Of a DNA stretch of 64,000 bases, positions 46,620-59,219 are shown piece by piece. The DNA lies in NCBI GenBank assembly GCA_003640385.1, contig RCAB01000266.1:23668-87667 (forward strand), read 5' to 3'. The stretch's first letter is position 1. Each line of letters starts with the position of its first letter. The notes below the pieces were generated by a model. It ran no database searches, was not told where the DNA came from, and saw nothing but the letters and a program-made list of their open reading frames with translations. Position numbers and translations under genes: made by a program. The stretch comes from Setaria digitata. Its lineage: Eukaryota > Nematoda > Chromadorea > Rhabditida > Setariidae.

Positions 46620-47626
46620 CTTATAATATGTGAAAAATTTAAAAAGAGGAAAAATGAAAACAATAGAATGATAATTAAGGATGGTAAGGTATATAGAGCT
46701 TCTAATATAATCAGAATTAAAAAAAAAAAAAAAAAANATAAATAAAGTTAACAAATTGACAGTATTAATTAAAATAGCGATAATTATAATAAATTTTTAG
46801 AGAAAAGGAAATAAGTTTCAATTTGTGCAACACAGTGAGTAAAAGAACGTTATTGAAAATGACGGCTACTTAATGAAGATAAGGGTAAATTAATTATTCA
46901 AAAATTTTAAATTATGAAAATTAAAATGCTAAAATATAGTTTTAATTTTAATGAGAAAAATTAATGGAGAAAATTGAGATAATTGATGTTTGAGAGAATT
47001 TTTAATTATTTCTTTCAATAAATAATTTTTTTTTTTTCCTTCACTACTTTAATTTCAATGGCATAGCACTAAGTGCAGATAATAATTGGTAAATAATTTA
47101 AGTCAATGGACTTAATTTAATTGTTTATGCTAATTAAGTTTTCATCTTATTATTTCTATCTTCTACCCGCAGTTTATGAATTCTTCCCTCTATGAGTACA
47201 TTCTGATTTACATTTTTAAAGCATTAAATAAAATTTCTTTTCTACTCATTTTTGAATGCCTTTTTACGTCAAAAAATGACGAAAATCGTACACTGACGCG
47301 AAAAGAATTTTTCTAATCTAGAGACTAATTTTAGCAACTATTTTTTGAAAAACAGCAATAATTTTTTGCTCTATTACGTACGTGATTTACAGCGAGCAGC
47401 AAGAGATACGTATCATCTTACGTGAATTAAAATCAAATGGAAAATAGTATGACGTGTGATTTGTATGCGCTAAAATCGAGGAGAAGATTTGAAATGAAGA
47501 AGAATGACGTGACGTGCATGGATATCAATTGAAGATTGTAGATTAACGAAAGAAATAGATTTGGAAGAAAGGAGAGAGAAAGGAAAAGAGAGAAAGAAAG
47601 GGTTAATTGACTTGTGTAAACAGTAA

Positions 47627-47664
47627 AATTAATTACCAATTCTTACAAGAATTGGTAATTAATT
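47627..47664. repeat. near-perfect 38-bp palindrome
   Basis: Arms 47627-47644 (AATTAATTACCAATTCTT) and 47647-47664 are exact reverse complements with a 2-nt centre (AC). It can form a hairpin or cruciform. Confidence 0.9.
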
Positions 47665-47710
47665 AATTTTAATGTGTTAAGTTAGTGTTCTAATTAATTT
47701 TAAGTGGTAA

Positions 47711-47875
47711 AAAGCAGCAAGAGCGGAAAAAGGAATTTTAGCAGTAGCAGCTATTAAACCTCTAGAAGGAACGGTCATTAAAGACATCTACAGGTCACTT
47801 AAGACCGTGACAGGTGTCATCAGGCGAGACGAGAAGGGGACAGACAGGAGGAGTGGATTGTCGATGAGCAGATGA
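47711..47875 (+). other. GC-rich island with open frames on both strands
   Basis: A 54-codon plus frame without ATG runs to TGA at 47873 (it includes AAIKPLEGTVIKDIYRSL). An AG at 47741 and a possible GTGTCA donor inside would suit an exon. The minus strand is open across the same block from about 47930 (GLRTVNECKVSPAVSS) to a stop near 47805. The block also carries two CAGGTG E-boxes and several TGACA/TGTCA half-sites, so an enhancer is an alternative. Confidence 0.25.
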
Positions 47876-47965
47876 CACAGCAGGTGACACTTTGCATTCA
47901 TTCACTGTCCTCAATCCATCAATCTTGCCATCATTTGTTATTCGATTTATAGCGATTGCAATGAC

Positions 47966-48013
<48 letters not shown>

Positions 48014-48080
48014 TAATAATAGTAATAATAGTGATGATGATAAATATGATGATAATAATTATGATGATGAGAGAGATGAT
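47966..48080. repeat. (AAT)n microsatellite degrading to GAT/AAT
   Basis: About 15 AAT units lie at 47966-48012, followed by mixed AGT/GAT/AAT triplets. Confidence 0.9.
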
Positions 48081-48657
48081 TGTGACGAGAGTGGCAGAAA
48101 TGGTAATAATTTATAATAACCATGGCAATATTAACGATTGTAAAAATGATAATCTTGACATAATTTAATAAATTGCTGAAGAAATGAGTAATAATTTTGG
48201 CATAATTTAATAAAATGCTTCCCATTATTGCTCCCAATATGATTTCAATTAAAAATTTCGCATTTAAATTTAATTATTTTTAATTTTTCAATGCAATGAA
48301 TGGTGGATGCATTATTTAATCCTCGCAAAAATTGCAACTGCTAAAAAAAGAATTTTCGGTAGAAAATTTTGAATTGATTATTTTCTGAATGAAAGACATA
48401 ATGTACATTTCAAACAATTTCAAAAAAAAAAACGTTTATTCCAAATACAAAAATGTCAAATGATTTCTTTTTCCTGAAAAAAATAATTAAAGGACTTTTT
48501 TTTTTGCTAGGAAATCTTTACATCTAACGATTATAATTATACTAAAAAATTAAGATAGTCAATTGTTTTCTTTTTTTTTCTTCATTTCATTAAGTGAGTG
48601 TTTGTTTAATTTGTACGAAATAATTAGTTGCTAATTAATGAGTCTGATAAAAGAATT

Positions 48658-48719
48658 TTTGGCTGCTATATGTATTTTTTGNATACATATTTTTTTTGGC
48701 TGCTATATGTATTTTTTGT
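48658..48719. repeat. short duplication around a single N
   Basis: The segment GGCTGCTATATGTATTTTTT occurs on both sides of the N at 48682, a likely assembly-join artefact. Confidence 0.7.
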
Positions 48720-49254
48720 TTTGATGTAATTTCCTTGGTCTGATTTTGGTGTTATAAGCATTTGCTAATAGAAATAAATATTTTTTGAATTAATTTTTGC
48801 TTTAGATTAAAATGTGGACAAAAAAAAAAAAACTAATCATTTTTAAATTAGTAAGAAAATTGCTCAAATTTTTTTACCACTGAATAATAAGCAGATGATA
48901 AGGTAATAAATAATTAACTGTAGCAATAAAAAAATAATTATTATTATTATGTTTAACTTAAAATGCTGCATTATCATTTGCAAAAATAATGATTTATACA
49001 TTGATTGCATCATTTTTTTACAATTATTAACACAATATTTGTCGTTTTTGATTATTTGAAATAATATAATAATTTTTGTTAAAGGTTTTATTGCAATTCA
49101 TTCGATATTCTGATAATATGCGCTGTGGTTATCGGTTTAAAAATTTAAAAACTTTTCAGAAGCAGTGGAAGAATAATGCTTTTATGATGATTTTCCGCAT
49201 CCAGAAAATCGATTTAAAATTCTGAAACTTTCACTCTTATATCATTATCATCAA

Positions 49255-49480
49255 TAATTCTTATTAATATAATCATTAGCACTGATGTTCTCAGTTATTA
49301 GCATCAGTATCATTTATCAGTAATCGATCATCTTCTGTCTTTAGTCAATTTAAAATCTTATGGCTGATAAGTTGTGCAATTTCTCACGATCTTCGTCAAA
49401 ATGCAATCATTAATATCAGTACCAGCATCATTATTATCATCCGATTACCATTATTATTATCACTACAATCATTACTATGA
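49255..49480. repeat. degenerate ATC/ATT triplet tract
   Basis: Variants of ATCATT and ATTATC run through this stretch, apparently an old trinucleotide expansion now scrambled. Confidence 0.6.
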
Positions 49481-51214
49481 TTAGTAATTGTGATTCTTTT
49501 CACATCATTGTGCAACCATTGTTATCGCTATCTCGGTCGCTTTCATTTTTATAATTATATCCATCGTCATTATCGCTATTATTATTATTATAGTTGTTTT
49601 AAGAGATTCCACAAATCTTTTTCTTCTTTTTTTCTTCCGCTATTTCAAGGATTAAAAGTGAAGAAATTTTTGAAATAATTTAAAAAAAAAAAAAGTAAAT
49701 ATGCTGTTTAAACACGATAATAGACTATGTCACGAGACGTTACAAATGCCATCAAATACATTTGATATGAAGTGATAAATGATGGCTGTTATCTTTTGAT
49801 AAACATTATTTTCAGATTTAAATCATATATTAACATATGTCAATATTAAAAAAAAAAAAAATGAATTGTTAATAGTTTGGAAAAATTAACAGTAATTTGT
49901 GGAAAAGCTTCTCCTGGATATTTATCAAATACTCAAAAATCTCTTTTTTTTTTTTGGAATAAAACTTAAATTATTTATTTCCTCTTTTTTTCTTTTCTTC
50001 CTTTTTTTTTTATTTTGAAACAAAAAAAAAAAAAGAAATAAAGACATATGATAATTTTAGTTAAATTAATCGGCAAAAGGTAATTATGTCTCATTATTAT
50101 GCTTAAAAACTAAAAGTTATGAAATCGAGAATGAAAAGAAAAAAAGAATGCCTGAAAATGATAATTGTAATTTTATGAATCGAAATTCATTAAATTGCAT
50201 TCCTCACAAATTCTAAATGAAGCAATAAAAGGAAAGTTGCTGAAAATTTGTGCTGTTTAAATTTTTCAAAGCTAAATTACATTGAAATAATATTTGAAAG
50301 GCAAGAAAAGAAAAAAATGAAAAGGAAAACTGAAAAATTACGAGACTTTACTAAAGTTTTACTTTACTTAAACTTTACTTTACTTAAGAAAATTTATGCA
50401 AATATTTTTGCCAAACAATTAGATACACAAGACAACATCCAGCCTATTTTTCTTAATTCTTTAAATTCGTTTTTACACATTTAAAAGAATTTTTTCTTTC
50501 TTCCATCGCATTTTACACTACTGGATCAACTTTATTTAAACATATGTCTGATTTCACACTGATCATATAAATTCGTTAAACTGGACTGATCTTGGTGGCT
50601 AAATGAAATGATCAGACATATTGGTAGCTAAATTTGTTAAATCATTTTCTGCTTTAAATTACTGATGCTGAATTGACGAATTGATGACTGGTTTTGTTTC
50701 TATCAGCCAAAACTTTTTAAGTTCTCTTTTTCCTTTTTTTTTTTTTTTTTTTTTTTTTGCTTTTTAAAATTTCATCACGATAGATAAATGCAGTTAATTT
50801 TAACACAATGATTAATAAGCTAAGACAAAAAAGTAAATTTTGCTATTTTCAAATTTCATAAATGATAATTTTGTAAAATTAGAAGATTCAAAAATACAGC
50901 AAATGAATATATGTTATAAATATATATGAAAAAAAAAAAATTCAGATCCCTTATTGATTCAATCAACAGTTGCTTTATTAGTTAACATTAGTTATTTTGT
51001 AATTTAATTCAAATTTCTACTAAAAAAAAAAAGAAAAGTTATTGTATAGGAATCGATTAATAATTCATTATTAATTCAATAATCGTATTAATTATTTCGA
51101 TCATCTAGCAATCTTAACTTAACACTTTCCAACTTTTTTTATTGATTAGTGTAAAATGTAACCAAAATAAATTTTTTTTTTTTTTTTTTAAATCAAATTG
51201 TAGATGAAAATGAT

Positions 51215-52476
51215 CTAGCTAGTGACACAAATGTTAGCAACATCTAGTGTAAATTTGAATCGATGTATTTTGTTGCTGACAGTGTTATCTCTTCATATCT
51301 CTCTCCCTCCCTCTCTCTCTCTCTCTCTCTTTCTCCTCTCTTATCAGTTGTCATTTTTTAATCACAAATTTAACAGTTTTATCTTTCTTCTTAATAAGTT
51401 TAACATTGTACTTTTTGTGTAAAATACATAATTGGGAAAAAAAAAAAAAAGAAAAGATAGAACGTAGATTTCCTCTGTAAAGGAATCTTCAGTCGTGTTT
51501 TTTAATTTTTTTTTTTTTTTTGAAATTAACCAACTGTTTGGGGGGAAATAATTTTCATTGAGGATGTTAGAGAATAAAGAAAAAATAATGACAGAAGAAT
51601 GGAAAAAAAAGCAAATGAAGAAACGAGAAAAAAAAAAAAAAAAAAAGAAGTGGAAAATTCTTTCTGACCTTGAAAACTAAGCGAAACTTTTCCACAACTA
51701 TATTATCCTCTGAAATGCTTCATTCTAAGGGAAGCATCGATGTTTCCGGCAACCATCTACCATCCATCCGTTCCGTCCGTAATTCTATATCTTTTATTCG
51801 TCGTTACCTGTATATCGGTACATCTATCCACCGCTCATCACTTATCCATTTATCTCTATTCAGCTAAGTATTAATTCATTTTTATGCTCATTAACTTAAT
51901 TACTCACTTATTATCTTTGATGCCCGCTGTTATCAGTATAAATAGTTCTGATGTTCGTTCTTACACTTGCTATAATCGTGTTATCAATATTACTATCATC
52001 ATCAGTGTTATTGTTGTTGATTATATTGTTATTGTCACTTCTATTATCATTCTTAACTATTTGTGTGTCAAGAAGCGAAGCACTGAAGTTATTAATTGAA
52101 ATGAGAAATGATTTTCACAAACATTATAAATACTACTAATGATGCCTACTGATGACAACAATAATGATCATCACGTTAACAATGATGCCTAATTGCAACT
52201 ACTATTGCTACTGCTATAACACAAACTACCACTATTATTAGTGATGATGATAATCTTGAAGCTTAATCTCAACTAATACTGCTGTTACTACTGCCACCAC
52301 TATACAAGAGCCATTATCATTATTATTATTACTGGTGATAGCGTTGATGGTGATCATAATTCCTAATCGTATCTATACCTGCTGCTTCCAATATCACTAT
52401 GATGATGATGATATGTTAATGATAATAATGATAATGTTGCAACAATGGCAATAATTATAGCGCTAATATTAATCAT
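51215..52476 (-). CDS. candidate secreted Asn/Asp-rich protein, novel
   Basis: Four minus-strand exons join with matching phases: 52476-52379, 52082-51965, 51863-51808, 51275-51215. They give 110 aa from ATG to TAG. All introns are GT-AG, with donors GTATAG, GTAAGA and GTAACG and acceptors CTTCAG, CTTAG and TGTCAG. Residues 1-21 form a signal peptide (MINISAIIIAIVATLSLLSL), followed by a short His run. The middle is Asn/Asp-rich (NDNRSDNNNIINNNN) and looks disordered. The end is ordinary and charged (LNRDKWISDERWIDVPIY, then NKIHRFKFTLDVANICVTS) with a single Cys. No family recognised. Caution: exons 1-2 overlap trinucleotide-like DNA, which can fake both hydrophobic and Asn-rich frames. The plus strand is open over 51670-51867 but reads as Ser/Ile-rich noise. 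Confidence 0.45.
51299..51341. repeat. (CT)n microsatellite
   Basis: CT units, interrupted at the ends, lie in the third intron of the candidate secreted-protein gene. Confidence 0.9.
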
Positions 52477-52841
52477 ATTTGTTACTTTTTCTAATAGTAA
52501 TAGTGTTGATGATGATAGTGATGTTACGTTGTTACATTGATGATGATTGTTAGTAATACTGACAACAATGATAATGAGAATGATAGTGGAATGATAATAT
52601 TAGTGGCACTAATAATAATCATAATGGTAATGATTGTGATAATACTGATAATGAATGCATCGTTTTATGAAAAAAAAAAAAAAAAAAAACGATGGAAAAT
52701 AAAGCATGAGGATAATGACACAGGAATTTCTTCAATTAATTAACTATGATTTCTAATTTGTTCGTTATTTTCATCTTTGTTTTTTTTTTTCGTCCTAATT
52801 GCTTCGCAGATTCTAGCAGGAATTTTATACACATTATATGC

Positions 52842-52896
<55 letters not shown>

Positions 52897-53196
52897 ATAA
52901 TAATTTTTTTAATGTATTTTTTATAAATATAAAAATGTAAATATATATAATATACATATTTAATTTTTTCATTATATATATTTGTGTGAATAGATAATTT
53001 TTATAGACATTTCTAGCTCTATATGAATGCATTCATTTGCATAATCATCTAAAACTGAAATGCTTACGAATTTTTCCATGACTTAAAAAAAAGGAAGCAA
53101 ATTTTTCATTAATTTATGACGTGCAGAATTATTTAAATCATTTTTTTTTACTTTTTTTTTTTTTTTTTTTATTACAGAAATTCTCAAGACGTCATT
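52477..53196. other. upstream flank of pef-1 and of the candidate secreted gene
   Basis: The stretch 52490-52650 is a degenerate GAT/AAT triplet tract. A run of about 20 A lies at 52671-52689. The AG at 53176-53177 after a T run, 20 nt before the pef-1 ATG, is a likely trans-splice or 5' UTR acceptor. Confidence 0.5.
52844..52892. repeat. (AT)n microsatellite
   Basis: About 24 AT units are uninterrupted, followed by ATA triplets. Confidence 0.95.
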
Positions 53197-54133
53197 ATGG
53201 GATGCGGTTCATCACATCGAAAATCTGATAATTCATTATCACAAATGCCACCAACCGAAATATGTACGTGTTAGTAAAACTAAATAAATGATAAATTATC
53301 TATTTCAGTTTTCATTTCTTTTTTTTTTTCCAAAATTTTTTACTTTTCTTTGCGCTTAATTTACTGCACCATTGAATAACACTTTTCATTTGATCGTTGA
53401 TTCAATGACTTTTTAATGTCAATTCATTTGGATAAAATTTTTTTTTTTTTTTTCATTTTTTCACTTTTGTTTTTCGTTTATTTTTTATTTTTTGAAAGCT
53501 TGAACTCTTTGCAAACATCGATGCTTTAATTCCTTGCTGAAGTAAGTGGCATTTCAATTTCGATTCATATGCATAAACGTTTTCTTTCAGAAAAAAAAAA
53601 AAAAAATTTTTTTAATTTCTATGCTTCTTGAAATTCTATGTATGAATCGTTTTCCTTTCATTTTATTTTTCTTTTTTTTTCTTCCTCTCAGATAATTTTT
53701 TTTTTTTTTTCTACTGGAAATAAGCAATATAAATTGATTTCATTCCAATTATGTGATGGATTTTAATTTTGATATAATGTATGAAATTTGAGATTTTTGA
53801 TAAAGCTTAAAATTCATTTCATTTTTACAGTTTGTGAATTTTCCTCCAAAATTTTACGATTCAATCAATGAAATGAATTTGTTATTAATGAGGGTTAGCT
53901 TATATTTGGATCTGCTTCGATTCTTTCAGTTTTTTTTCGTGCAATTTTATCCAAATCATGAATTTAAAAACTTTTTTTTTTCATGCAATTTTGCTTATTT
54001 GTTGGTGAAGCAATCCTAATTTAATAAATTAAAGACTTTATAAATTGATTTGAAATATTTTCTTGTACAATTCACAATTTATTCAATCGTGTATTATAAA
54101 ATTCTACAACTTTTCCATCTAAATCTTCGTTTT

Positions 54134-54174
<41 letters not shown>

Positions 54175-54699
54175 TTTCATCGAACTGGTAATATTTTTAA
54201 TATTTTAGAAGAAGCAAAACAAATAACGCTGGTCCTGTAATCAATTACTATAACATTTACCAAAAAAAAAAAGAGAAAAATCGTTTTAAAAATTATAGTG
54301 TAAGTTCGATTTGAAAATTTAAAATATTTCTTCAAGTAGTATTTTTTAAGATTATTTCAAGAAATTTGTGTATGGATAATTGTATCGGCAATTAAGAGTG
54401 AAAGAAGCAATATTAGTGCTAGAGCTAATTAAATTTGAAGATTTTAATAGTAGTTCTAAATGCAAAGAAAACACCATTTTAATGATTACATTAACTTAAT
54501 TTACGAGAGGAAATTTTTTTTTTTTTTAAACGTTTTTTTTCTCAACAAACAATTGAATGATAAATTCAACATGCTACTATTTTATTTCAAAAGTTTGCAG
54601 GCTTTTTTGTTCGAATAGTTTTGGAGAGAAAAAAAAAAGGCAAAAAAAATTTTCCATTGCTATTTCAATTTTACAAATTTCTCGATTATTCTACCTTTT

Positions 54700-54745
<46 letters not shown>

Positions 54746-54980
54746 CATTGAACACGATTGAAACCTTTAGCATAGAAATTTGAAGTTGGTGACTTTTTTC
54801 TTTTCCTATTTTAGCTTTTTAATTACAATAATTAACACTTCATTGGAAAAGAAAAGGTAATACGAGGAGCGGTAAGCTTTTATGAAATTCATTTGGAACA
54901 ATTTAACCAAAATCTTTATCATTGCTAACATTTTCTTCGTCCCTTCTTCTTCTCCCTCCCCTCTCTCTCTCTCTCTCTCT

Positions 54981-55012
<32 letters not shown>

Positions 55013-58000
55013 AATTGATATTTGACTAATTTTAGTGAATAAAAATTTGTATTTATTTTACTTTTTCTTTTAAAATCTCATCCTTACGTCATAGAGCAAT
55101 TTCATTTCTCTTCTCAGTGCTAATTATTAATATCGATGTTTTTAATCAACATAATTTCCATTTCACACCAAAGAATTTATTGAAAAAAAAAAAAAAAAAA
55201 GAAAATGATAATAAAAAATAAATTTTAATAGAAAAGAAAATCTTCTTTTTTTTTTTGCATTACAATTTGTAAAATAGCAAGCATTTATTGCTATTACGTA
55301 AATTGCTAATATTTTTATTAAAAAATAAAAAATGAAGAAAGAGGAAAAAGGGATAATAAAAATGTTCGATAATAAGGCACTTTACTAAATAAATTTTTTT
55401 TTTCCTATTTTGACTAATTAAAAGCAGTCTATCAGCATTTCGTAGATTTTTATTTGTCAATGAATTGATAAAATGTGATAAGAAAATTCATTTAAAAATT
55501 TTTACAATTGATATAATTTTTATCAGTATTCAGTTTGCACTAACAACGGAAATGATAAATTATTTTAACATGATAACTACTGCATCAATATCAAAATAAC
55601 TGCTACGTTAATTAGTTCCTCAGATCAATTCTCTTAACAAAAGTACAAGACAATTAATTAATTTAATTAATAGGTTTAGTTTTAACACTCATGGAAATTT
55701 CAATTTTTTTTTTTTTTTTTTTTTTGCATATTTTAAGTGCTTTTTAAAAATACTTTATGATTTCCGGTGATCGCTGAAAATTTAAGGAAAAAAAAGGGCA
55801 CAATAAATCGATGTTTAGCAATTTAAATTTACACAATTAAATTAAAACAATTCATAACTGTTCCTTTTTATCCAGAAGAGAAGAAGACACAGTTCGTCCC
55901 ATAAAACACAATTTCTTCGTCGTTTCCTTCTTGCAACTTTTTAGAAATGTTAAAAAAAAAAAAAGATTAGTTCTAATTAATTAAAAAAAAAAAAGACTAG
56001 TTCTAATTAATTAAAAAAAAAAATTGTGTACCATTTTAATGAAGTCGAAGAAAAAATAACAACATTTCATTCCTCATTTTCATTAATGCACATACTGTAA
56101 TTTATTAAATACATGCAAAGTTTAAGAAATTGATAAAAGTGAAAATGAACTTAAATATCTCTTCGGTTTAGTTAATTGCAACATTTGAACGACTGGACAA
56201 CAAGGAAGTAATTTATTATCCAAACAAATTTTATTAAAAGTGAAAAATTTCGCTTTTTCCTACATCTCTAAGAAAAAAAAAAAATCAGCAAATAAATCTA
56301 AGAAATCATCAAAAAAAATAAATAAATAAATAATTCTCGGCCTTTCAATGCATTTTTCAGGAAGCTAAGTGATAAAAGTAATTTCAATATTATCGTTAAA
56401 TCAGTTAAAATTTTTGCATTAAAGAAAAAGAAAAATCTAATTTGATAAGAAGCTCAACTAATAAAGCAGTAGTACTTGATGATATGATTGTAGTGAATTA
56501 TCATTCACCAGATCATTTATGTCCTTTTTATAGCTATCCTATCACTAAGGAATTCCTTTGAATGTAACTCGAATTTCATATTTCTTTATAAAATCAAATT
56601 TACAAAAAGAGAGAGAGAAAAAAAAAAAAAAAGAAAAAAAGAAACAAGCTATTCATAAATCGAATAAATCGATCAGTATGACATCATTAACCTGAACACT
56701 AATTAAGCTTCTTCTGCGAACCATAAATCATCTAAAATAAGCATAATTTTCTTTCAACCGAGTTTCTTTTTTCCTATTTTTTTTTTTTTTTTCGTTACTT
56801 AATAAGTACCTTTTTGTTGCTTTATCAATGCAAAAAAAATTTTTCTATTTCTATTTGAAAAATTATCGTGAAATTTTTGAAAAATTGAAAAACCCGAAAA
56901 AAAAAAAGAGCAAAAATTTCAAGAAGAAAATGAAAAGTGAGCATTCCTTTTACGAAATTACTAACAAATTTCTCGAATTTTAAATTAATGATAATCAAAA
57001 AAAAAGAACAAGCAAGTGGAAAAATAAAAATGGAAAAAAGAAAGAATAATTGTAAAATTTTGGAAGTTGTGAAGATGAAGAACAGATGAATGTTTAATTA
57101 AAATTTTTTAATTTTTATTATAATTATAGCTATAAATAGAACAATACTTCATGTGTATTATTATTTCAAAATTTTTTCTCTTTTTCTTTTTTTTCTCTTT
57201 TTTTTTTTTTTTCGTCATTAATTATTTCCAAATTATTTAGCAATAAAAGCTGCAATTTTAATTCAAAAATGGTACAGACGTTGTATGGCACGCTTAGAAG
57301 CACGACGTCGAACAACGTGGAGCATCTTTACAGCGTTAGAATATGTCGGTGAGCAGGATCAATTAAAGGTGACTTAATCTTTTTTTTTTTTAATTTTTTC
57401 AAAATTATTCGAACCCATTTGTTGTAGTTGTACAATTTTTTCAGTGATATAATTGATACGTTAAGCGAACGAAATGATAATTTAATTGGCTCAACATCAC
57501 TGATACAAGGTGACAACTTTCTGAAAAATTGATAATTTAATTAAAATCAGTGCATCACTGATAAAAGATGATGATCATCTTTTCTAAAAAGCTGGTAATT
57601 TAATTGAGTTTAGTTCAACACTAATGATAAGATGTTTCTTTTTTTTAAAAAAAAAAGTTAATAATTTAATCAAGTTCAGCGTAACATTGACAGAAGTGAT
57701 CTCTTCTGCTAAAAAGTTGATAATTTCAATTAGGATCAGCTTATATGATGCTTTTTAAAAGAAAAAAAAAATTGATAATTTAATTAAGTTCACTACATCA
57801 CCGATGTAAGGAATGCTTGTTATAAATGGAAAGCTAAGCAAAATGAAACTGAAATAAGGAAGTGGAAAAAATATTTTTCAAGCTAATTAATTTGTAGAAA
57901 AATGAATATTCGGCTGTATAACAATAATAGGCAAGCATAAATAGCTTAAATTACTAAATAAGTAAAAAAATAAACGAAAAAATAATTAATTTGAAATAAA

Positions 58001-58072
58001 ATTAGTAAAAAATTATATGTATAAAAATTTTCTATAAAATTTGTAAATTTCATTTCAATTCCTTTTATTTCG

Positions 58073-58123
<51 letters not shown>

Positions 58124-59188
58124 TAAANGTAATTTTTGTTCTTTTTTTTTTTCAGCTGAAACAAAGTTTTCTTTAGCAATTAAATAAATACGAAATTAAT
58201 CATTTGTATAATTAAGAATTATATGTCAAAATTAAATAAGAAATGAGAAATCTTCGTGTTCTTAAATTTGAAATTGTTAATTTTCTTTTTTTTTTTTAAA
58301 TGCTAACATTTAATATATAAAGCATCCATTGCACAATTAATAATTTAGCAAGTGAAACGGCGGATGAGATGAAGCTGTTAGCAAAAACTCGACCGGAATC
58401 TTTTAAAATTGAAAAAAATTATAAAGGCCCAAATATTTCATTGCCGTTGAAGAAGGCACACATTGATCAAATGATGGATGCATTTAAAAATAATAAAGTA
58501 AGTTTAATATTTTCAATCATTTCTTAATTAGTTTTATCTTTTTTTGAAAAATGTGACACAAAAAAAAAAAAAGAAAAAGAAAACGAAAAATAATAATAAT
58601 GAAAAGAAAAAATGAAAGTGGAAATAAATTACATGAAATTGAATGAGACAAAAATTAATAACGAAAAGTTGAAAGTTTTTAATATGACAGAAAAAAAAAA
58701 AAAAAAAATTTTTTTTTTAAATTTTGTTTCATTGGCTACTTGTCATATTCTATCATTCATTCATAGCGATATTCAAATTATTTCCGCTGAAATATTACAG
58801 CTTTTTCATTATGTGTAAATTTGCAATCATGCATGAATGATGTGAAAAATTTTCAACATATATACATATATGATAATTTACAATTAATAATTAATAAGGA
58901 TGTAACAACTTATTGCTAAACTGTGTAAGCATATGATAAGACAAAATATTATCATTAATAATTTATATAAATTTGCAATTGCAATAAAACAAGTAATCGT
59001 TATCAGTTTACAGATAATGCATATCAGTTACATACTGATGATATTGCATGAAGCACGACGAATATTTAAAACACTTCCGACAGTTGTGCAAGTTTCAACG
59101 ACACTTTCGAAACAGATTACTGTTTGTGGTGATCTGCATGGAAAATTTGATGATTTGGCTATTATTCTCTATAAGGTCTTTGCTAAAA

Positions 59189-59219
<31 letters not shown>

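Larger units (their letters stand above)
46620..51214. other. gene-poor low-complexity region
   Basis: Mostly A/T-rich DNA with microsatellites and two GC-richer islands (about 47280-47530 and 47711-47920). Single Ns sit at 46737 (in poly-A) and 48682. Several isolated exon-like pieces were seen (plus 47173-47196 and 47393-47446, minus 47469-47422, plus about 49150-49220), but none could be built into a gene. Confidence 0.4.

Noticed and set aside
47173..47446. Two plus-strand exon-like pieces (NSSLYE, then EQQEIRIILRELKSNGK)
   Set aside because: They can be joined in phase, but the first donor (GTACAT) is poor and one piece overlaps a minus-strand exon candidate; too speculative to annotate.
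52537..52743. ORF that looks like an acidic domain, a membrane helix and a basic tail
   Set aside because: Produced by ATG/ATA triplet slippage and an A run. A neighbouring frame is equally open and Asn-rich, and no acceptable start or splice context was found.
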